NCBI GenBank assembly: GCA_031255375.1
Contig: JAIRSP010000086.1
Span: forward strand, 1-6,227
Direction of reading: 5' to 3'
DNA from: Endomicrobium sp.
GTDB lineage: Bacteria; Elusimicrobiota; Endomicrobiia; Endomicrobiales; Endomicrobiaceae
Length of the DNA stretch: 6,227 nt
This document shows, one piece after another, positions 1 through 6,227 of this stretch. A model generated the notes under the pieces. The model worked only from the letters and a program-made list of their open reading frames with translations. It did not search any database and had not been told where the DNA came from. The position numbers were made by a program, and so were the translations under genes. Positions within the stretch are counted from its first letter, which is position 1, and every line of letters begins with the position of its first letter.

Positions 1-689
1 TTATAAAGGTTATAGTCTGTGTTTTTTTTTAACGAATACATAAATTCTTTCGTAATTGCAACCGATAAATTAAAATTGTTCAAATTATTGTCTTTATCTT
101 TACAAGTTATAAAATCTAAAATGTCTGGATGATCAACCCTCAATATACCAATATTCGCACCACGCCTTGTTCCACCTTGTTTAATTGCCTCTGTGGCTGC
201 ATTAAAAACTTGCATAAAAGATATTGGACCTGATGATACACCGTTCGTAGTTTTAACTATGTCTTTTTTTGGACGTAGTCTTGAAAATGAAAACCCAGTT
301 CCGCCTCCAGATTTATGTATCATAGCAGTATTTTTTAATGTTTCAAAAATAGAACTCATTGAATCATCTATTGGTAGAACAAAACATGCAGAAAGCTGTT
401 GTAATTGTCTCCCAGCGTTCATCAGCGTTGGTGAATTAGGTAAAAAATCAAGTGATGACATAATAAAATAAAATTCTTTCGTTAATACATCCACATCGGA
501 ACTACTATCATAAATTTTATCTGCTTGAGCAATATTGTTGGCAACCCTATAAAATAAATCTTCAGGATTTTCAATAACATTTCCATTTTCATCTTTTTTT
601 AAATATCTATTTTTAAGAACAGTTAAAGCGTTTGTTCTTAAATTTATTTTATTTTTTAGAATCATTTTTTTTTTATCGCTTATATACAT
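1..689 (-). CDS. nrdJ: Class II (vitamin B12-dependent) ribonucleotide reductase, N-terminal part
   Basis: Ribonucleotide reductase reduces ribonucleotides to deoxyribonucleotides; class II enzymes start the radical with adenosylcobalamin and work with or without oxygen. Only the first 229 codons are present, because the gene leaves the window at base 1 with no stop. Seen in the translation: NSPTLMNAG (85-93), LSACFVLP (99-106) with the first redox-active cysteine at C102, the glycine-rich [15 protein letters not shown] (127-141), [12 protein letters not shown] (152-163) and the substrate-site segment [12 protein letters not shown] (170-181). These blocks and their spacing fit NrdJ. No ATP-cone precedes the catalytic domain. 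The later thiyl cysteine and redox partner lie outside the window. The start at 689 is chosen because an in-frame TAG lies six codons upstream and a GGAG sits 10 bases before the ATG; M9 is a possible internal start. It follows uvrC on the same strand after 246 bases, so it probably has its own promoter. Confidence 0.93.
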   Translation of the reverse strand, partial: MYISDKKKMILKNKINLRTNALTVLKNRYLKKDENGNVIENPEDLFYRVANNIAQADKIYDSSSDVDVLTKEFYFIMSSLDFLPNSPTLMNAGRQLQQLSACFVLPIDDSMSSIFETLKNTAMIHKSGGGTGFSFSRLRPKKDIVKTTNGVSSGPISFMQVFNAATEAIKQGGTRRGANIGILRVDHPDILDFITCKDKDNNLNNFNLSVAITKEFMYSLKKNTDYNLY

Positions 690-699
690 TATTAACCAT

Positions 700-703
700 C
701 TCC
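700..703 (-). promoter_or_regulatory. Ribosome binding site of nrdJ
   Basis: GGAG on the minus strand, with 10 bases between it and the ATG at 689. It is the only clear Shine-Dalgarno-like match before any start codon in the window, and it supports 689 as the true start rather than the internal ATG eight codons later. Confidence 0.55.
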
Positions 704-798
704 ACTATTTTATTTTTATATATTTTACAATTAAATAAATTTAAAAACGACAATATTTATTTTACATATACACTTAATTTATTATAAAGTACTGAAAA

Positions 799-828
799 AA
801 TATAAATATTATTTCGTATACATTACAA
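799..828 (-). promoter_or_regulatory. nrdJ: Possible sigma-70-type promoter for nrdJ
   Basis: On the minus strand TTGTAA (828-823) is followed after 18 bases by TATATT (804-799), matching the -35 and -10 consensus at 4 of 6 and 5 of 6 positions. It would give a leader of roughly 100 bases. Such matches arise easily by chance in DNA this AT-rich, and a weaker alternative exists nearer the gene (TTGTCG at 753-748 with TGTAAA 18 bases on), so the exact site is uncertain. Confidence 0.22.
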
Positions 829-876
829 TATATGAAATCGTACATTGTATGCACTCAAATTTTTTACAAACCAACA

Positions 877-900
877 TTGTTAAATTAACATATTTAACAA
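877..900. repeat. Perfect inverted repeat downstream of uvrC
   Basis: The arms TTGTTAAAT (877-885) and ATTTAACAA (892-900) are exact reverse complements around a 6-base loop, giving a 9-base-pair stem that starts 36 bases after the uvrC stop. It has only one G-C pair and no T-run follows it on the minus strand, so it is not a classical intrinsic terminator. It could be a weak 3' end structure or a palindromic protein-binding site; the sequence does not decide between these. Confidence 0.4.
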
Positions 901-935
901 ATAAAAGTATACATGTAATAAAAAATAAATTAAAG

Positions 936-2234
936 CTAAAATGGATCAAAAATATTTTTTACCCTAAGTTTTCTATGATAATTTATAGCAAATCTGTGTG
1001 CCTCATTTCTAATTGATTGCAAAAGCTTTAAAGCAGATGAATGTTTATCTAAAATTAAAGGTTTATTTTTATTTTGCAAAAAAATTTCATCGTTTTTTTT
1101 TGCGATTGAAATTACAGGAATATTTAATCCAAGATCATTCAATGCATCTAAAGCATACTTAAGCTGAACCTCACCTCCATCAATCAAAATTAAATCTGGA
1201 AATATTTCCTTTTTTCTTAACAATAATGAATATCTTCTAAAAACAATTTCTCTGATACTCGCAAAATCATTTATTCCACACACTGTTTTAATTTTAAATT
1301 TTCTATATTTTTTTTTATCTGCTATTCCATTTTGAAATCTGACAGAAGAACCAACAGGATCAACACCACATATGTTTGAACAATCAATTCCATCTATTAT
1401 TGCAGGATAACATTTTAGTCCAATTATTTTTTTTAGCTCGCTTGCCCCACTTGTTAAATTAGTATATTTATTTATTTCTTCATAATTAATTTCATTTATC
1501 ATAATTCTTTCTGACATACTACGCAAAGCATAAATTCTGTCTCTAATTTCTTTTGCATTTTCATACATTGTATTTAGGCTTAAATCAAACATTTGTTTTT
1601 TTAATTTATTTTCAAGATTTTTAAATTTTCCACTCAAGAATAATTTAACATCATAAATTTTTTGCCTATATTCTTCTGGTGTAATTTTACCAAAACATAC
1701 ACCATAGCACATATCTGAGTGATAATAAAAACATGGCTTATTACTTTTTTTTGAAAAATTTCTTTCTGACAAATTTATTTTACATTGACGAATTTTAAAA
1801 ACTCTATTAAGCCATCTAACAAGTTTTTTTACATAAAAAAATTGTGGATATGGTCCAAAATATAATGCAAAATCCTTTTCTTTTTTTCTTGTCAATATAA
1901 GTCTTGGAAAATCTTCATTTACAGAAAGCTTAATGTAAGGATAAGACTTATCGTCCTTCCATGCAAAATTAAAATGTGGTTTGATTTTTTTTATCAACTG
2001 CCTTTCAAGCAGTAGCGCCTCTCTTTCTGAAATACATGAGATATAACTTATTTTTTGAATTGATGTAACAATTGCGGCGGTTTTCGAGTTTATATTAGCA
2101 TTATTAAAATATGATGAAATTCTATTTTTTAAATTTTTTGATTTACCGATATATATAATATCGCCAACATTATTGAACATTATATAAATTCCAATAAGTT
2201 TTGGGATTTGTGAAAGCATGCAATTTTGTTTCAT
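936..2234 (-). CDS. uvrC: UvrABC system protein C, shortened form lacking the HhH domain
   Basis: UvrC is the dual-incision nuclease of nucleotide excision repair, recruited by UvrB at DNA lesions. At 432 residues it is well below the usual ~560-610. The N-terminal GIY-YIG nuclease (3' incision) has GIY at 15-17, YIG at 28-30, R38 and the catalytic glutamate E77. A four-cysteine cluster, C151, C168, C176 and C180, matches the family's metal or iron-sulfur site. A UvrB-binding UVR motif spans about 207-241. The RNase H-like nuclease (5' incision) keeps D284, D323, D352 (in LILIDGG) and H413 (in NEAHRFAINYHRKLR). Two parts are missing: most of the linker between UVR and RNase H (only about 40 residues remain), and the C-terminal (HhH)2 domain, since the protein stops 12 residues after the HRKLR block begins. 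The ATG overlaps the murJ stop as ATGA, implying translational coupling; M6 is an alternative start. All expected catalytic residues are present, so it is probably functional. Confidence 0.95.
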   Translation of the reverse strand: MKQNCMLSQIPKLIGIYIMFNNVGDIIYIGKSKNLKNRISSYFNNANINSKTAAIVTSIQKISYISCISEREALLLERQLIKKIKPHFNFAWKDDKSYPYIKLSVNEDFPRLILTRKKEKDFALYFGPYPQFFYVKKLVRWLNRVFKIRQCKINLSERNFSKKSNKPCFYYHSDMCYGVCFGKITPEEYRQKIYDVKLFLSGKFKNLENKLKKQMFDLSLNTMYENAKEIRDRIYALRSMSERIMINEINYEEINKYTNLTSGASELKKIIGLKCYPAIIDGIDCSNICGVDPVGSSVRFQNGIADKKKYRKFKIKTVCGINDFASIREIVFRRYSLLLRKKEIFPDLILIDGGEVQLKYALDALNDLGLNIPVISIAKKNDEIFLQNKNKPLILDKHSSALKLLQSIRNEAHRFAINYHRKLRVKNIFDPF

Positions 2235-3775
2235 TTTTTATTAGAAAAAATGTTTAAAATAATCATTTTTAATTCATCCGATTTTAAAATATACGAAGTT
2301 AAAATAAATGCAATCAATCCTAAAAATATCGAAATCGGAACAGATATAAACAACTTTTCAGAAATTTTACAAGTGTTATAAGATACAATCCCTGTAATAA
2401 TAGAAGCAAATACAGTTTTTAAAAACGAATTCAATATTTTCTGAGAATCAAATCCTCCTATTTTCTTTCTAATATAGAAAATAAGCAATAACAAATTAAA
2501 ATAAGTAGACAAAGACGTTGAAAGGGCAAGTCCACCAACACCAATTTTATACATCAATAAAAAACACAACAAAACATGCAAAATTACAGAATAAATCGCA
2601 ATTTTAACAGGCGTTTTTGTATCTCGAAATGAATAAAATGCATTTGCAAAAATTTTTACCAAAGCAAATCCAGGGATGCCTATGGAGTAATAAAATAGGG
2701 CATCATTTGTCATAATTGATCCAAATGAATCAAATTTACCACGCTCAAACAAAAGTTTAACTATTGGCAACCCTATAATCATTAATCCTGTAGTTGCTGG
2801 TAATAAAGAAAAAATTGTAAATCTTATTGAGTAACTAAGTGATTTTTTAATAGTCAACATATCATTTTTTAAATATGCATTTGACATTATTGGCAGTAAC
2901 ACTGACGCAAATGCAAACCCAAATATTCCAAGCGGCATTTGCATAAGTCTATTAGAATAATAAAGAGCAGATACAGGACCTTGTCCAAGTGAAGATGCAC
3001 ATCTACTATCGATTAACACATTAATTTGATCAGCTGATAAACCTATTATCGACGGAATCATAAGAAATATGACCTTTCTTACGCCAGGGTGTTTTAAATT
3101 AAATCTAATAAATTTTAAGTTCCATCCTAAACCTTTTAACTTTAAATATTGTACGAAAAAATGCAAAAAACCACCAATAACTACACTGATCGCGAGACCT
3201 TTGATCCTACTGTTATAAACAATAACTGGAGCAATAAAAAGAATGTATAAAATCTCAGAAAAACTAAATAACGAAGGCGCTATTGCTGGCAAAAAAAAAG
3301 AACGCAAAGTATTCAATGCCGCAAGCAAAAAAGAAGCAAGTGACGCAAAAATGACAAACGGAAACATCAACCTTGAAATTTTTATTGCAAGTTGTACCTT
3401 TACAGAATTACTTGAAAATCCGCCAGCAAATATTTTGACAAGAAACGGAGAAAAAAATACACCTAATATAGATATGATGATTAACACAAAAAATAAAACA
3501 GAAAATATTGTATTTAAAAAATTTTGAATTAATATTTTTGTTTTTTTATTTAAGTATTTGTTAAATATTGGTATAAATGCTGCAGAAAAAGAGCCATCTC
3601 CGAAAATACGTTTAAAAAAATTTGGTATCCTAAAAACAGCGTAAAAAACATCAGCGAACATGCCTATTCCAAATAAATCAGCTACCAGCATATCTCTAAC
3701 ATAGCCAAAAATTCTTGAAAATAATGTTCCAAAAGCGATACTTCCAATATATTTTGTTAATTTTTTATTTTCCAT
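2231..3775 (-). CDS. murJ: Lipid II flippase MurJ (MviN family)
   Basis: MurJ moves the peptidoglycan precursor lipid II across the cytoplasmic membrane. The 514-residue product matches the family length (E. coli about 511) and is hydrophobic throughout, with the pattern of about 14 membrane helices of the MOP superfamily. The N-terminal signature is clear: SRIFGYVRD with R21, R27 and D28, then D42, then RIPNFFKRIFGDGSFSAAFIP (49-69). By my alignment, E. coli R52 is replaced by K55 while the next arginine is kept (R56). YYSNRLMQMPLG carries R276, equivalent to the essential R270 of E. coli. LLFERGKFD (341-349) and FYSFRDTKTPVKIA (380-393) are further family blocks. The ATG lies inside the end of miaA (11-base overlap) and the TGA overlaps the uvrC ATG, so it is the middle gene of a coupled miaA-murJ-uvrC unit. 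It shows the organism still makes peptidoglycan. Confidence 0.96.
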   Translation of the reverse strand: MENKKLTKYIGSIAFGTLFSRIFGYVRDMLVADLFGIGMFADVFYAVFRIPNFFKRIFGDGSFSAAFIPIFNKYLNKKTKILIQNFLNTIFSVLFFVLIIISILGVFFSPFLVKIFAGGFSSNSVKVQLAIKISRLMFPFVIFASLASFLLAALNTLRSFFLPAIAPSLFSFSEILYILFIAPVIVYNSRIKGLAISVVIGGFLHFFVQYLKLKGLGWNLKFIRFNLKHPGVRKVIFLMIPSIIGLSADQINVLIDSRCASSLGQGPVSALYYSNRLMQMPLGIFGFAFASVLLPIMSNAYLKNDMLTIKKSLSYSIRFTIFSLLPATTGLMIIGLPIVKLLFERGKFDSFGSIMTNDALFYYSIGIPGFALVKIFANAFYSFRDTKTPVKIAIYSVILHVLLCFLLMYKIGVGGLALSTSLSTYFNLLLLIFYIRKKIGGFDSQKILNSFLKTVFASIITGIVSYNTCKISEKLFISVPISIFLGLIAFILTSYILKSDELKMIILNIFSNKK

Positions 3776-4640
3776 TTATAAACTTCACACCAGGCTGTGC
3801 ATTAAACCATGTTATTTGTCGTTTTGCATAATTTCTTGTATCTCTGGAAAATTTTATAATCAAATCATTCAATGAAATTTTTCTTTTTAAAAATTGTAAA
3901 ATATATTTATAGCCTATAGCGTTACTCAGTGCGTAACAATTTTCTTTAAATCCCATATTTAAAATTTCTCTTGTTTCTTCGATCATACCATTTTTAATCA
4001 TATTATTACATCTTTCGTTGATTTTATCGTATAATTTTTTTCTTTCAATAAAAATACTATAATGACGAAATTTATACCTTGGACTCTTAGGTCTAAAATT
4101 CATACTCAATGTTTTTCCAGATAATATATTTATTTCAAGCGCCCTTAATAGTCTATATGGATTTTTCTTATTTTTTTCTGCAGACTCAGGATCTAATTTT
4201 AATAATTTGTCATATAATTCAACGTAAGATTTACTTTTTAATTTATTTCTTAAAATTTCATTTGTTTTTGGCAATTTATCAATTCCATAAATTAATGACT
4301 TTATATACAATCCTGTCCCACCAGTTATAACTGGCACTTTATTTTTTTTGATAATATCTATAATTTTTGAATCGGCATCATTGATAAAATTTGCAACACT
4401 ATAGCATTGATCAGGATTTATAATATCTGTTAGATGTTGTAAAACTCCGTCAATTTCACGAAGTCCGTTTTTCAATAGAATACCACTTTTATTTAAACCA
4501 ATATTTAAATATTTATAAATTTGTCTCGAATCACATGAAATTATTTCACCGTTATTTTTTTTACAAATTTCAACAGCTTTTTTCGTTTTTCCGCTTGCGG
4601 TTGGACCTGATATAATTATTATTTCTATATTTTTATTCAT
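3765..4640 (-). CDS. miaA: tRNA dimethylallyltransferase MiaA
   Basis: MiaA transfers a dimethylallyl group to N6 of adenine 37 in tRNAs that read codons starting with U, giving i6A. The protein has 291 residues, slightly short of the usual 300-316. It shows the P-loop SGPTASGKT (11-19), the catalytic-site CDSRQIY (36-42) with D37, TGGTGLYIKSL (107-117), NPYRLLRALEI (160-170), NAIGYKYI (240-247) and TRNYAKRQITWF (268-279), all in the family order. Two family motifs are altered: the usual GTAKP reads GLNKSG (48-53), keeping K51, and the usual PHHL before the aspartate reads LQHL (67-70). It follows the transglycosylase gene after 102 bases and overlaps murJ by 11 bases. The enzyme for the next step, MiaB, is encoded two genes upstream in the same direction. 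No Shine-Dalgarno sequence is visible before its ATG. Confidence 0.96.
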   Translation of the reverse strand: MNKNIEIIIISGPTASGKTKKAVEICKKNNGEIISCDSRQIYKYLNIGLNKSGILLKNGLREIDGVLQHLTDIINPDQCYSVANFINDADSKIIDIIKKNKVPVITGGTGLYIKSLIYGIDKLPKTNEILRNKLKSKSYVELYDKLLKLDPESAEKNKKNPYRLLRALEINILSGKTLSMNFRPKSPRYKFRHYSIFIERKKLYDKINERCNNMIKNGMIEETREILNMGFKENCYALSNAIGYKYILQFLKRKISLNDLIIKFSRDTRNYAKRQITWFNAQPGVKFINGK

Positions 4641-4692
4641 AACTAAACAAAAGACTTTTCAAAAACATTTAAAAAAACAACAATCAATTTTT

Positions 4693-4721
4693 AATAAAAA
4701 TTTTACTCAAATTAATATCAA
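4693..4721 (-). promoter_or_regulatory. Possible promoter for miaA-murJ-uvrC
   Basis: On the minus strand TTGATA (4721-4716; 5 of 6 to the -35 consensus) is followed after 17 bases by TTTATT (4698-4693; 4 of 6 to the -10 consensus), about 50 bases before the miaA ATG. The -10 lies within a small AT-only inverted repeat (4686-4702). AT-rich background makes chance matches likely, and read-through from miaB remains an equally good explanation. Confidence 0.22.
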
Positions 4722-4742
4722 CATATTTTTCAAAAACAAAAA

Positions 4743-5342
4743 TTATGCTTTCAACTTATCAATATTTTTTAATAATATGAAATTTGAAAAACTATTTAAA
4801 AATTTATACAGTCTGTAAGTTAATAGTATTGATATAACGTAGTTTTTTGTTTCTACGAAAGGTATTGAATGAATTTTTTTGAAAAACATATTATCATTAT
4901 TATACCAATTTTGTACATTTCTCAAGCCAGCATTATATGCAATTAAGGCCAAAATTAAATTACCATCATAACGATCCAAAAGTTTTCTCAAATAATATGT
5001 GCCAAACATTATATTTATTTCTGCATTTTTTAACTTACTATTTGAATAATCAACAATTTTTAATTTATTTGCAATTTCGAGCGCTGTTTCTGGCATTATT
5101 TGCATAAGTCCAATCGCCCCTTTCTTTGAAACAGCATCGCAAGATAGATTCGATTCATTTTTTATAATAATTTTTATTAATAACGGATCAATATTAAAAT
5201 AATCAGAATATTTAACAATATAATTTTCATATGGATTTTTATTAAATACACTATTAAATAATTTAATTTTGTTACTAAATTTATAAATAATACATATAAA
5301 AAAAATACAAAATGTAATAACGATCAATTTTTTTATAAACAT
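4743..5342 (-). CDS. Small membrane-anchored lytic transglycosylase, SLT domain (GH23)
   Basis: Lytic transglycosylases cleave the MurNAc-GlcNAc bond of peptidoglycan, leaving 1,6-anhydro ends, and act in wall turnover or in making openings for envelope machines. The 199-residue protein has a hydrophobic N-terminal segment (about 5-20) after lysines, fitting a signal anchor or uncleaved signal; I see no lipobox. The SLT domain covers about 40-175: IIKNESNLS (59-67) with catalytic E63, GAIGLMQIMP (75-84), FGTYYLRKLLDRYDGN (113-128), LIAYNAGLRNVQNW (133-146) and PFVETKNYV (161-169). It resembles the catalytic part of Slt70 without the long helical superhelix, so it is a minimal enzyme. The ATG at 5342 is the first after an in-frame TAA seven codons upstream; no ribosome binding site is visible. 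Its place between miaB and miaA, near murJ, suggests housekeeping wall remodelling. No specific gene symbol can be justified. Confidence 0.93.
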   Translation of the reverse strand: MFIKKLIVITFCIFFICIIYKFSNKIKLFNSVFNKNPYENYIVKYSDYFNIDPLLIKIIIKNESNLSCDAVSKKGAIGLMQIMPETALEIANKLKIVDYSNSKLKNAEINIMFGTYYLRKLLDRYDGNLILALIAYNAGLRNVQNWYNNDNMFFKKIHSIPFVETKNYVISILLTYRLYKFLNSFSNFILLKNIDKLKA

Positions 5343-5400
5343 ATGAATACATATATGGTTTTACACATATAAAATTTTTTAACATATAAAATTAACATAT
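5339..5400. repeat. Cluster of ATATGT hexamers between miaB and the transglycosylase gene
   Basis: The minus strand carries ATATGT five times in 62 bases; on the plus strand ACATAT starts at 5339, 5349, 5365, 5382 and 5395. One copy spans the transglycosylase start codon and another touches the miaB stop. Spacings (10, 16, 17, 13) are irregular. No hairpin with a T-run is present, so no terminator separates the two genes. Function unknown; it may only be low-complexity drift. Confidence 0.35.
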
Positions 5401-6227
5401 TATTCATCTATAACATTTCCAAATAACGAATGTGTATTTGCATTTTTTACAATAACATTAACGATTTTACCATAATGTTTTTCATTGATTTTTAAAAAAA
5501 CTTTATACCCATTTCTTGTTTTTGATTCCATAAAATTACCATTAATTTTTTCGACTAAAACCTGATATTTATTACCGACCATGTTAAGCGTAATTTTAGA
5601 AGAAATTTTACTTGCTTCATTAAGTATAATAAAATGTCGAATTTCTTTTTCTTTGACAGATATATTATCATTCATATCAAATGCATATGTATTTTGTCGT
5701 CGTGAATATTTAAAAACGTACAACCAACCAAATTTTAAATTTTTAACTGCATTCAACGTGCAATTAAAATCTTCTCTGGTTTCACCTGGAAATCCAACTA
5801 TAATATCTGTTGTTATATTTACATCTGGAATAGAAAATCTTAATTTTTTAATTAAATTTAAATAATATTCATAAGTATATTTTCTATTCATTAATTGAAG
5901 AATTTTATTAGATGCAGATTGCATTGGTAAATGAATATGTGAGCAAATTTTTGAATTTGTTGCGATAGTGTTTATCAATTCATCGCTAAAATCTTTTGGA
6001 TGATTTGTTATAAATCTGATTCTTTCAAGATTTTTTATTAATGAAATATTTTTTAATAATAGTGAAAAATTTATTCCATTACATTTATATGAATTCACGT
6101 TTTGCCCAATAAATGTTATTTCTTTTATACCGTTTTTAACCGCTGAAAAACATTTATTTACTATTGTATCATAATCTAAGTTTTTTTCTACACCTCTTAC
6201 AAATGGAACAACACAATATGAACAATA
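5400..6227 (-). CDS. miaB: tRNA-2-methylthio-N6-dimethylallyladenosine synthase MiaB, C-terminal 275 residues
   Basis: MiaB is a radical SAM methylthiotransferase that converts i6A37 to ms2i6A37 in tRNA, using two iron-sulfur clusters. The window opens in frame at 6227, inside the radical SAM cluster motif: the last two cysteines of CxxxCxxC are residues 2 and 5 of the fragment (YCSYCVVPFVRG). The N-terminal UPF0004 domain and the first cluster cysteine lie outside. MiaB-specific blocks follow: GQNVNSY (41-47), TNHPKDFSDELI (74-85), HLPMQSASNKIL (99-110), MNRKYTYEYYL (113-123) and TTDIIVGFPGETREDF (139-154). A TRAM RNA-binding domain fills about 215-275. GQNVNSY and LPMQSASN separate it from RimO and MtaB. 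The usual QSGS reads QSAS here. The GTG at 6098 is an internal valine codon of GQNVNSY, not the start. MiaB acts directly after MiaA, encoded two genes downstream. Confidence 0.96.
   Translation of the reverse strand, partial: YCSYCVVPFVRGVEKNLDYDTIVNKCFSAVKNGIKEITFIGQNVNSYKCNGINFSLLLKNISLIKNLERIRFITNHPKDFSDELINTIATNSKICSHIHLPMQSASNKILQLMNRKYTYEYYLNLIKKLRFSIPDVNITTDIIVGFPGETREDFNCTLNAVKNLKFGWLYVFKYSRRQNTYAFDMNDNISVKEKEIRHFIILNEASKISSKITLNMVGNKYQVLVEKINGNFMESKTRNGYKVFLKINEKHYGKIVNVIVKNANTHSLFGNVIDE

Larger units (their letters stand above)
690..935. other. Intergenic region between uvrC and nrdJ
   Basis: This 246-base gap is the longest non-coding stretch in the window and is extremely AT-rich. 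I see no open reading frame with protein-like content, no tRNA-like fold and no recognised riboswitch; in particular I cannot recognise a cobalamin riboswitch, although the downstream gene encodes a B12-dependent enzyme. It contains a perfect inverted repeat near uvrC, a possible promoter in the middle, and the nrdJ ribosome binding site at its nrdJ end. No remnant of the missing UvrC C-terminal domain is visible after the uvrC stop. Confidence 0.7.

Noticed and set aside
193..471. Plus-strand reading frame of 92 codons
   Set aside because: It lies wholly inside the convincingly conserved nrdJ frame on the other strand and has no family motif.
823..838. Possible NrdR box upstream of nrdJ
   Set aside because: The left half, with ACAATATAT at 825-833, matches the known NrdR consensus, but the right half does not, and no second box at the usual spacing of about 31 bases is visible.
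882..894. 13-base match with 5389-5401, both just after stop codons (uvrC and miaB)
   Set aside because: In DNA this AT-rich, several shared 13-mers are expected by chance in 6 kb, so it is not evidence of a mobile or regulatory repeat.
3243..3527. Plus-strand reading frame of 94 codons
   Set aside because: It is antisense to conserved MurJ helices; its lysine- and asparagine-rich content reflects the complement of hydrophobic codons.
4109..4330. Plus-strand reading frame of 73 codons with hydrophobic content
   Set aside because: It is the complement of the lysine- and asparagine-rich middle of miaA; the apparent membrane-protein character is a codon artefact.
4686..4702. Inverted repeat AATTTTT-AAT-AAAAATT after the transglycosylase gene as a terminator
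   Set aside because: The stem is entirely A-T with a 3-base loop, so it would be very weak; runs of T and A nearby make it a likely chance pattern, despite a T-rich stretch further on.
5581..5865. Plus-strand reading frame of 94 codons
   Set aside because: It is antisense to the MiaB radical SAM and TRAM regions and shows no independent protein features.
5400..6098. Start of miaB at the GTG at 6098
   Set aside because: The frame stays open with conserved MiaB sequence (radical SAM cysteines, GQNVNSY) up to the window edge, so the GTG encodes an internal valine.

Overview
The window is AT-rich (about one quarter G+C by eye) and compact. Every supported gene lies on the minus strand. Reading in the direction of transcription (right to left): miaB (5' end outside the window), a small lytic transglycosylase gene, miaA, murJ, uvrC, then after a 246-base gap the first 229 codons of a class II ribonucleotide reductase gene (nrdJ), which runs off the left edge. 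TGG encodes Trp and TGA occurs as a stop (murJ), so the standard bacterial code fits.

Layout: 5400-6227 is the C-terminal 275 residues of MiaB. A 57-base gap rich in ATATGT hexamers follows, then the transglycosylase (4743-5342). A 102-base gap with a possible promoter precedes miaA (3765-4640). miaA overlaps murJ (2231-3775) by 11 bases, and murJ overlaps uvrC (936-2234) by the 4 bases ATGA, so these three are almost certainly co-transcribed and probably translationally coupled. The gap at 690-935 holds an AT-only inverted-repeat stem, a possible nrdJ promoter and a GGAG ribosome binding site. nrdJ occupies 1-689.

How the genes work together: MiaA and MiaB catalyse the first and second steps of making 2-methylthio-N6-isopentenyladenosine at position 37 of tRNAs that read UNN codons. 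MurJ exports lipid II and the transglycosylase cleaves peptidoglycan, so the organism keeps a cell wall. UvrC makes both incisions of nucleotide excision repair. NrdJ makes deoxynucleotides with adenosylcobalamin and needs no oxygen, which points to life with low or variable oxygen and a source of B12.

Organism: strong AT bias, long A/T homopolymers, overlapping genes, weak Shine-Dalgarno signals and a trimmed UvrC suggest a bacterium with a streamlined, probably host-associated genome. An Endomicrobia-like (Elusimicrobiota) symbiont is one possibility, but this is a guess from general character, not demonstrated here.

I found no undescribed multi-gene system. The most notable point is a UvrC that keeps all expected catalytic residues but lacks most of the linker before the RNase H domain and the whole C-terminal helix-hairpin-helix domain.
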